This document shows, piece after piece, positions 39,417-45,041 of a DNA stretch of 45,041 nt. The notes below the pieces were generated by a model. That model had not been told where the DNA came from. It saw only the letters and a program-made list of their open reading frames with translations, and did not search any database. The first letter of the stretch is position 1. Each line of letters begins with the position of its first letter. The translations under genes and the position numbers were made by a program. Source of the stretch: Archaeoglobus sp. UBA230 (GTDB lineage: Archaea; Halobacteriota; Archaeoglobi; Archaeoglobales; Archaeoglobaceae); assembly GCA_002507545.1 (NCBI GenBank), contig DAVR01000038.1, positions 1-45,041 of the forward strand. Direction: 5' to 3'.

Positions 39417-41075
39417 TCACTCTTCATCTATAATCTCATTCAGTGCCGCTCCCGGTGGCACCATGGGGAAGACGTTTGCCTGGTAGTCTACTCTGAAATC
39501 AATCACAACAGGAGCGTCAATATCCTTTGCCTCCTTCAGTGCATCGTCAACATCCGAAGGGCTCTCGACGGTCATGCCAACTGCCCCAAAGCCCTTGGCT
39601 ATCGCCTCAAATCCAGTTTTCTCACATCCAATGCATGTTGCCGAGTATCTCTCTTTGTAGAACAGTTCCTGCCACTGCCTGACCATCCCTAAATAGCCGT
39701 TGTTTAGTACCAGAACTTTAACGGGTATCTCGTATTTCACACATGTCGCCAGCTCCTGTATGTTCATGAAGAAGCTCCCATCCCCCGCAATATCTATAAC
39801 CGTCTTTTCGGGAAATGCAACCTGTGCACCCATCGCAGCTGGGAAGCCGAAGCCCATCGTTCCGAGTCCACCACTCGAAATGAACTGTCTCGGATACCTG
39901 ACTTTGAAAAACTGAGCCGCCCACATCTGGTTCTGTCCCACTTCAGTTGTAACTATAGCATCGGGCATAATCTCGCAAACCCTCTCGACGACATACTGTG
40001 GCTTAAAGCCATCTGGACTGTATTTCAGCGGATACTTTCTTCTCCATTCGTTAACCTTATCCTCCCATGCCTTCCTTTGCTTATATTGGATATACTTTTT
40101 CAGCCTCGCCAAAACCTTCTTCGCGTCACCCACTATGGGCACATCAACCATCACATTTTTCCCTATCTCGGCTGGGTCAATATCTATGTGGACTATCTTG
40201 GCATCAGGAGCAAATTTCTCAAGGTTTCCTGTGGTTCTATCACTGAATCTGCAGCCAACCGCTATGATTAAATCGCTCTCACTGACCGCATAATTCGCGT
40301 ATTTTGAACCATGCATCCCCACAAAGCCCAAACACAAGGGATGGTTTTCGGGAATTGAGCCTTTGCCCATCAGCGTTGTAACAACAAATGCGGGGATCGT
40401 TTCAGCCAGCTCAACGAGCTCTTTTGACGCATTGGAAATTATCACTCCTCCACCTGCGAGAATAATAGGTCTCTCTGACTCCATCACCAGCTCAGCGGCC
40501 CTCTTTATCTGCTTAGGATGTCCATCTGTTTTAGGCTTGTATCCGGGAAGTGAAATCCTTTTCGGGTAGTCAAATTCAATGTCAGCAAGTGTAACGTCTT
40601 TGGGTAGATCAACCAGAACTGGTCCAGGTCTGCCGGTTGCAGCTATATAGAAAGCCTCTTTAACGGTTCTTAACAAATCTTTTGGATTTGTAACCAAGTA
40701 ATTGTGTTTTGTAACTGGCATCGTTATACCCGAAATATCTGCCTCCTGAAAGGCATCATTACCGATCAAACTTGTCGGAACCTGCCCCGTAAAGACCACA
40801 ATTGGAGAAGAATCCATGTAGGCGTTAGTTATGCCCGTTACAGTATTTGTTGCCCCTGGGCCAGAGGTGGCGAAGGCAACACCAACTCTTCCACTCGCCC
40901 TCGCATACCCATCTGCAGCATGCGTGGCTCCCTGCTCGTGTCTCGTGGTTATATGCTGTATCCCGGAATCGTAGAGTGCATCGTAAACTTCGAGTATCGC
41001 ACCTCCCGGTATGCCAAAGACGACCTCAACACCTTCCATCTCCAGAGCCTTAACAAGCGCGTCAGCAGCACGCAT
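39417..41075 (-). CDS. ilvB: Acetolactate synthase catalytic subunit
   Basis: A 552-residue ThDP-dependent enzyme making acetolactate or acetohydroxybutyrate, the first step of branched-chain amino acid synthesis. Visible: the catalytic Glu in [20 protein letters not shown] region [12 protein letters not shown], and the ThDP/Mg motif [12 protein letters not shown] ending in NNGYLG. Preceded by GAGGTGGG, operon with the regulatory subunit. The 249-bp gap upstream to 41324 holds promoters for both directions. Confidence 0.96.
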   Translation of the reverse strand: MRAADALVKALEMEGVEVVFGIPGGAILEVYDALYDSGIQHITTRHEQGATHAADGYARASGRVGVAFATSGPGATNTVTGITNAYMDSSPIVVFTGQVPTSLIGNDAFQEADISGITMPVTKHNYLVTNPKDLLRTVKEAFYIAATGRPGPVLVDLPKDVTLADIEFDYPKRISLPGYKPKTDGHPKQIKRAAELVMESERPIILAGGGVIISNASKELVELAETIPAFVVTTLMGKGSIPENHPLCLGFVGMHGSKYANYAVSESDLIIAVGCRFSDRTTGNLEKFAPDAKIVHIDIDPAEIGKNVMVDVPIVGDAKKVLARLKKYIQYKQRKAWEDKVNEWRRKYPLKYSPDGFKPQYVVERVCEIMPDAIVTTEVGQNQMWAAQFFKVRYPRQFISSGGLGTMGFGFPAAMGAQVAFPEKTVIDIAGDGSFFMNIQELATCVKYEIPVKVLVLNNGYLGMVRQWQELFYKERYSATCIGCEKTGFEAIAKGFGAVGMTVESPSDVDDALKEAKDIDAPVVIDFRVDYQANVFPMVPPGAALNEIIDEE

Positions 41076-41324
41076 TTAAACCCACCTCAACTACCTTTAG
41101 AAAAGAATTACAAGCTCTACTACTACGAGTTCGGTTGGAAAGACCTTGTGCATTACTCCTTCCATCATCATCCGCTATAAAAAGTTTTGGTTTAAGAACT
41201 GTGGACTTATTTGGTCGCCCTCTTTGGGAAGGATAAAGATATCACGATATGATTAATCCTATAAAATAAGATTATGTCTGAATAATAGGAAAATATTTAA
41301 ATACTATGCATTAACCTAAAATAC

Positions 41325-42566
41325 ATGAACAACATCGAAAAAGCGATAAAACTTCCACGTAATAAGATCGAAGAAATCAAAGGAAAAAGGTTAAGGAGCA
41401 CTGTGAAGTATGTTTATGACAACTGTGCTTTTTACAGGCGCCTTTTTAAGGAAAAGGGGGTTGATGTCGAATCAATAAAGTCCGCTGAGGATATCACCAA
41501 AATTCCATTCACGACCAAACAGCATTTGAGGGAAGCATATCCACTGAAAATGTGTTGTGTGCCAAAGGAGGAAATTGTGAGGATTCAAATGAGTGGAGGG
41601 ACGACAGGACAGCCGGTAATCATCCCTTACACTCGCAGAGATGTTGAGCAGTGGAAGGAAATGCTCCTCAGAGCCTTTCACATTGCCAGAATAACCTCAA
41701 AGGATGTGATCCAGATAACTCCTGCCTTCGGACTGTGGAACGGTGGATTCGGATTCCATTTTGCTGCTGATGCTATAAACGCCTTTGTCATTCCTATCGG
41801 TGCGGGAAACACGAGGAATCAGGTTAAGTTCATGGTTGACTTCGGTACAACTGTTCTCTGCGCTACGGCAAGCTATCCGCTGAGGATAGCTGAGGTGGCG
41901 GAGGAAATGGGGTATGATCCACCAAAACTGCCAGTTGAGAAGATGCTGCTTGGGGCTGAACCGTGGAGCGATGAAATGAGAAAGCAGATTGAGGAAACTT
42001 TCAACGCTAAAGCTTTTGACATCCCCGGTTTGACAGAGATGGGGGGAGTTGGGACTGTTGGCTTTGAGTGTCCCCACAGAAACGGGTTGCATGTTTGGGA
42101 GGACAACTACATTGTTGAGATAGTTGATCCTGAAACTGGAGAGCCTGTGGAGGATGGTGAAGAGGGGGAGATTGTTTACACATCTCTTAACAGAGAGGCG
42201 ATGCCTCTGCTGAGATACCGCAGCGGTGAGGTCTCTGCAGTGGTATCGAGGGAAAAGTGTGAATGCGGAATTGAGCACATGACGATAAAGAGGATAAGGG
42301 GAAGAACGGACGACATGGTGATTTATAAGGGCGTCAAATTCTATCCAAGTGATGTTGAACAAATTCTTGCTTCATATGGGGTGAGGCATTACAGGATTGA
42401 GGTTGGAGACGGGATAAAGGTAATTTTTGAAGGTGAAAACGGGCTTGTTAGTAAAATAGCGAAGGACATAAAGGAATTTCTCGGGTTTAGTCCGAGGATT
42501 GAAGCCGTTAGGAATAGAACTCTTGAGAGGTTTGAGGGTAAGGCAAAAAGACTTGTGAGGGGGTGA
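41325..42566 (+). CDS. Phenylacetate-CoA-ligase-like AMP-forming enzyme
   Basis: A 413-residue enzyme of the PaaK group, which makes aryl-acetyl- or related acyl-CoA from acid, ATP and CoA. The family start (YVYDNCAFYRRLFKEKGVD), P-loop-like SGGTTGQPVIIPYT, core PGLTEMGGVG, LLRYRSGE and IRGRTDDMVIYKG are all present. A leaderless start follows a TATA-type AAATATTTAAATACT. It heads an operon with a small membrane protein and a sodium:solute symporter, suggesting import and activation of the same acid. Confidence 0.9.
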   Translation: MNNIEKAIKLPRNKIEEIKGKRLRSTVKYVYDNCAFYRRLFKEKGVDVESIKSAEDITKIPFTTKQHLREAYPLKMCCVPKEEIVRIQMSGGTTGQPVIIPYTRRDVEQWKEMLLRAFHIARITSKDVIQITPAFGLWNGGFGFHFAADAINAFVIPIGAGNTRNQVKFMVDFGTTVLCATASYPLRIAEVAEEMGYDPPKLPVEKMLLGAEPWSDEMRKQIEETFNAKAFDIPGLTEMGGVGTVGFECPHRNGLHVWEDNYIVEIVDPETGEPVEDGEEGEIVYTSLNREAMPLLRYRSGEVSAVVSREKCECGIEHMTIKRIRGRTDDMVIYKGVKFYPSDVEQILASYGVRHYRIEVGDGIKVIFEGENGLVSKIAKDIKEFLGFSPRIEAVRNRTLERFEGKAKRLVRG

Positions 42567-42661
42567 GAGAGGTGGTAATCTCTGCGGTATATGCTGCGTC
42601 TATAATCTTAATGGCAATTGGTTTCGGAGCAGCAGTATTGAGAGCGAGGAGATTGGTATGA
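42563..42661 (+). CDS. Tiny membrane protein, symporter accessory-like (32 aa)
   Basis: GTG 42563 overlaps the ligase stop by 4 nt, and its own TGA overlaps the symporter ATG by 4 nt. The 32-residue product has one hydrophobic helix (AVYAASIILMAIGFGAAVL) and a basic end. Very small membrane partners encoded just before sodium:solute symporters are known. The double overlap argues that it is translated. Confidence 0.55.
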   Translation: MREVVISAVYAASIILMAIGFGAAVLRARRLV

Positions 42662-44133
42662 TAATCGAAGGGGTGTTGACTGCTTACCTTATAGCAGTCA
42701 TACTCATTGGTCTCTATGAGTACAGGAGGACGAAAGGCATTCTTGATTTCTATCTTGCGGGAAAGAGGCTTGGAGCACTGATTGTGAGCTTCTCTTTCTT
42801 CGCTACTTACTTCAGCACTGCTGCTTTTCTCGGTGGCGGTGGATTTGGTTTTCTTGCAGGTTTCCAGTGGTCGGCTTTCCTGACCTTCTTTCACATTCTG
42901 TTTGCGATTCTTGCTTGGATGGTCATAGCACCACCGATGAAGAAGATTGCGGACAAATACGGTGCATTGACGATTCCAGAGCTTTTTAGAAACAAATTAG
43001 GAGTTATGAGCCAGATAATAGCTGCGCTGATCATTTTGGCTTTCTTCGAGCTTTACATGGTCTCGATATACAAGGGTGCGGGAAACCTTTTGCAGGTCAT
43101 GCTCTCCATTGACTACACGACAGGGCTGGTTATCACAGCTGTCGTTGTAACCATTTACACAGCAATCGGAGGCTTCAGAGCAGTTGTCATGACCGATCTA
43201 ATTCAGGGGGTTATCGTGCTCGTAGGTGGAATTGCCTTGTTTGTAGCTTTGATCTACAGCTTGGGTGGCTTGGGTTCGGCGATTGAGGCTCTTTCCAGCA
43301 CACAGATATTTGGAGGAATGGATGGCAGGGTGTTATTTGAGTTCGGCAAGCTTGCTCCGCCACCGATAATGAAGGCTGGCATGGTCGTGCCTTTTATACT
43401 CAGCCTGACCTTCGCCATAAGTGTTGCACAGCTTGCAAGCCCTCAACTCGTTGTTAGATTTGTGGCTGCGAGAGACGAGAGGGTTATAGCAAACGGAATG
43501 GTCCTCACTCCGCTCATAATAGGGATATTTGCAATTTGCGTATTCAGCATAGGCCCATTTGGATGGCTCGTAATTCCAAAGTACACCGATGACGTTATGC
43601 CATTCCTGAAAGATACTGACTTAGTCGTCCCGTTCATAGCCATGAAGCTGTTTCCCGTTGGAATCAACGCTTTACTGTTGACAGCAATAATAGCTGCTGC
43701 TATGTCTACGATAAACTCCTTGGTGCATGTAGTTGCAACCTCATTTGTGCGCGATTTCCTCCAGAACGTCAGAAAGCTTTCAGACAGTACTGCCCTGACC
43801 ATTACACGAATTGCGGTTTTTGTATTTGCATTAATTCCGCTGATATTTGCCGTAAATCCTATGGGTCTGATTGTTGAGATAGTTGGGGTGAGCTTTTCGG
43901 TCATAACTGCTGCATTTCTCGTTCCTCTACTTGCAACGCTTTACAGTGAGAGTCCAAATCGCACTGCAGCGTCAGCATCCATGATTGCTGCAGTGGTAAC
44001 TTGCATTCTGTGGTATTTGATATACTATAGAGTATACTGGATATACCCAGTCATCCCCGGTCTCGTTGCTTCAATAGTGGTTTATGCAGCATTCAGCTTA
44101 GCTCTTCCGAAACCTGCAGAGGTCGAAGCGTAA
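42658..44133 (+). CDS. Sodium:solute symporter (SSS family)
   Basis: A 491-residue, roughly 13-helix transporter of the SSS/panthothenate-proline type. The conserved core VVVTIYTAIGGFRAVVMTDLIQGVIVLVGG is visible in part as AIGGFRAVVMTDLIQG. The N-terminal helix LIAVILIGLYEYRR and FFATYFSTAAFLGG also fit. Coupled by overlap to the accessory protein and ligase, it probably imports the ligase substrate with Na+. Substrate specificity not readable. Confidence 0.9.
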   Translation: MIIEGVLTAYLIAVILIGLYEYRRTKGILDFYLAGKRLGALIVSFSFFATYFSTAAFLGGGGFGFLAGFQWSAFLTFFHILFAILAWMVIAPPMKKIADKYGALTIPELFRNKLGVMSQIIAALIILAFFELYMVSIYKGAGNLLQVMLSIDYTTGLVITAVVVTIYTAIGGFRAVVMTDLIQGVIVLVGGIALFVALIYSLGGLGSAIEALSSTQIFGGMDGRVLFEFGKLAPPPIMKAGMVVPFILSLTFAISVAQLASPQLVVRFVAARDERVIANGMVLTPLIIGIFAICVFSIGPFGWLVIPKYTDDVMPFLKDTDLVVPFIAMKLFPVGINALLLTAIIAAAMSTINSLVHVVATSFVRDFLQNVRKLSDSTALTITRIAVFVFALIPLIFAVNPMGLIVEIVGVSFSVITAAFLVPLLATLYSESPNRTAASASMIAAVVTCILWYLIYYRVYWIYPVIPGLVASIVVYAAFSLALPKPAEVEA

Positions 44134-44530
44134 TCACTATCTCTGTTTTTCTATCTTTTAGCATTTCTACTATCTCTCTGTTTATGTCTCTTGCAGCCTT
44201 CGTTGAGGATACAAGCAAAGTTCTTGGACAAACGTAACCGCTTTTTCTAATCACAACATCAGTTGGATGGTTTAGAGTCAGTTTCTCACTACCGTAGCCT
44301 GTCAGGACATCTTTAAGCCCATAGTCAGGGAGGAAAATTTCAATTTCAAATTTCAAGCCTCTCTTCAGTGATACCTTCAGCTCTTCAGGTATGTCCCTCA
44401 AGCCCTTATCTGCATTCACTCCAATAATGCAGTCTCCTCTTGGTGTGACCTCCTTTTCCTTCGTAACCTCAAAAGTGGTTTTATGTTTAGCACTTATATT
44501 TTCATGTCCTTGTGCAAAAATTTTAAACAT
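44093..44530 (-). CDS. DUF371 family protein
   Basis: A 145-residue archaeal protein starting at ATG 44530. MFKIFAQGHENISAKHKTTF and PRGDCIIGVNADKGL match the small archaeal DUF371 family. Function unknown. Its last 41 nt overlap the symporter gene on the opposite strand. The 16-nt gap to alba places it in the same operon. Confidence 0.7.
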   Translation of the reverse strand: MFKIFAQGHENISAKHKTTFEVTKEKEVTPRGDCIIGVNADKGLRDIPEELKVSLKRGLKFEIEIFLPDYGLKDVLTGYGSEKLTLNHPTDVVIRKSGYVCPRTLLVSSTKAARDINREIVEMLKDRKTEIVITLRPLQVSEELS

Positions 44531-44546
44531 GAAAAAAGAAAAATTA

Positions 44547-44816
44547 TTACTTCTTAGCAAGAGTAATCTCAATTGCTGAGACGTTTACGGTTCCCTGCTC
44601 ACTGTCAATCTGCTCGGTTGAAATCTGAATGTCCTTAACTTCGACATCTGGCAGGAAGCGTTTTCTGACTATCTCTGCCACATCTACAGCTCTGCTTATG
44701 GCCCTCCCTCTTGCTTTAATTGATACTTCCGTCGCACCGCTGTTGAACTGCGTCAACACGGCCAGCACGTAATTCATCACAGGCTTGTTCCCAACAAACA
44801 CCGAATTCTCTGCCAT
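44547..44816 (-). CDS. albA: DNA/RNA-binding chromatin protein Alba
   Basis: An 89-residue Alba dimer subunit that compacts archaeal DNA and binds [20 protein letters not shown] carries the conserved lysine of the DNA-binding face, which is acetylated or Alba-modified in some species. [20 protein letters not shown] is the second helix. A minus-strand TATA-like TTTAATATAAC lies about 40 nt before the GGGGGTCGAG-preceded start. Confidence 0.93.
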   Translation of the reverse strand: MAENSVFVGNKPVMNYVLAVLTQFNSGATEVSIKARGRAISRAVDVAEIVRKRFLPDVEVKDIQISTEQIDSEQGTVNVSAIEITLAKK

Positions 44817-45019
44817 TTTCTCGACCCCCTTTTATTTTTTGTGGAGGAGAGAACGATGAGAGTTATATTAAATTTTCTGTTGTCTCGTCAAGTTTACCCA
44901 TATTCAGCGAAACCAACTCAGAGGAGTTTATTACACTGTATTAAAGTTTTGCATCGGAAGATCATTAAGGACGGGTAAAGTTTGAAAACAGTTTTTAACC
45001 CCAGAATAGTTCGCATAAT

Positions 45020-45041
45020 ATGAAACCCCTCATGGAACACG
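45020..45041 (+). CDS. Start of a gene cut by the window end (partial)
   Basis: ATG 45020 follows a TATA-like GTTTTTAACC about 20 nt upstream and would encode MKPLMEH before the sequence ends. This fits the short-leader pattern of this genome, but too little is present to identify a product. Confidence 0.3.

Overview
The window looks like a piece of a hyperthermophilic euryarchaeal chromosome, most likely from the Archaeoglobales (Archaeoglobus/Geoglobus/Ferroglobus group). This is inferred from archaeal-type Pelota, Alba, type II methionine aminopeptidase and DUF371 genes, heavy AGG/AGA/ATA codon use, TATA-type promoters with short leaders, and a class III CoA-transferase pair next to acyl-CoA ligase genes. 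The species cannot be fixed from sequence alone.

Positions 1-13266 are an integrated virus whose left end lies outside the window. Its right end is a 47-bp copy of the 3' part of a tRNA-Phe(GAA) gene, next to a leftward tyrosine recombinase. Inside is a compact rightward block of about 30 genes, many under 60 codons and overlapping by 4-11 nt. It opens with DNA-binding and Cys-rich small proteins (4-2501) and a P-loop kinase-like ATPase (2504-3265). A region crowded with GTTGAT/ATCAAC follows. A morphogenesis block comes next: membrane proteins, an A32/HerA-type packaging ATPase (4738-5418), a BrnT-like toxin gene, a probable double jelly-roll major capsid protein (6458-7444), a 635-residue repetitive membrane-associated protein, a set of one-helix membrane proteins, and two large candidate spike or vertex proteins. 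Packaging ATPase plus double jelly-roll capsid is the hallmark of tailless icosahedral, internal-membrane viruses (STIV and the proviruses TKV4 and MVV).

From 13.3 kb on the content is chromosomal. In order: a PfkB sugar kinase with a ferredoxin; a four-gene KaiC/RadA-like cluster with two intact and two degenerate ATPases; methionine aminopeptidase; a CbiMQO cobalt/nickel transporter; a phosphoesterase-like protein that has lost its metal ligands; HisS; the TrkH-TrkA potassium system; Pelota; and a Qng1-like protein.

At 27.8-33.3 kb lies a signalling locus: a multi-PAS histidine kinase, a response regulator and a REC-PAS-GAF protein. A VapBC-type toxin-antitoxin pair sits between the last two and is bracketed by a 113-bp perfect direct duplication (longer if the decayed tail is counted).

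The remainder holds two class III CoA-transferases, an exported C45-type hydrolase, a DUF1641 protein, acetolactate synthase (ilvB and its regulatory subunit), a phenylacetate-CoA-ligase-like enzyme with a sodium:solute symporter and tiny accessory protein, a DUF371 protein and Alba. No rRNA, complete tRNA, CRISPR array or insertion sequence was seen.
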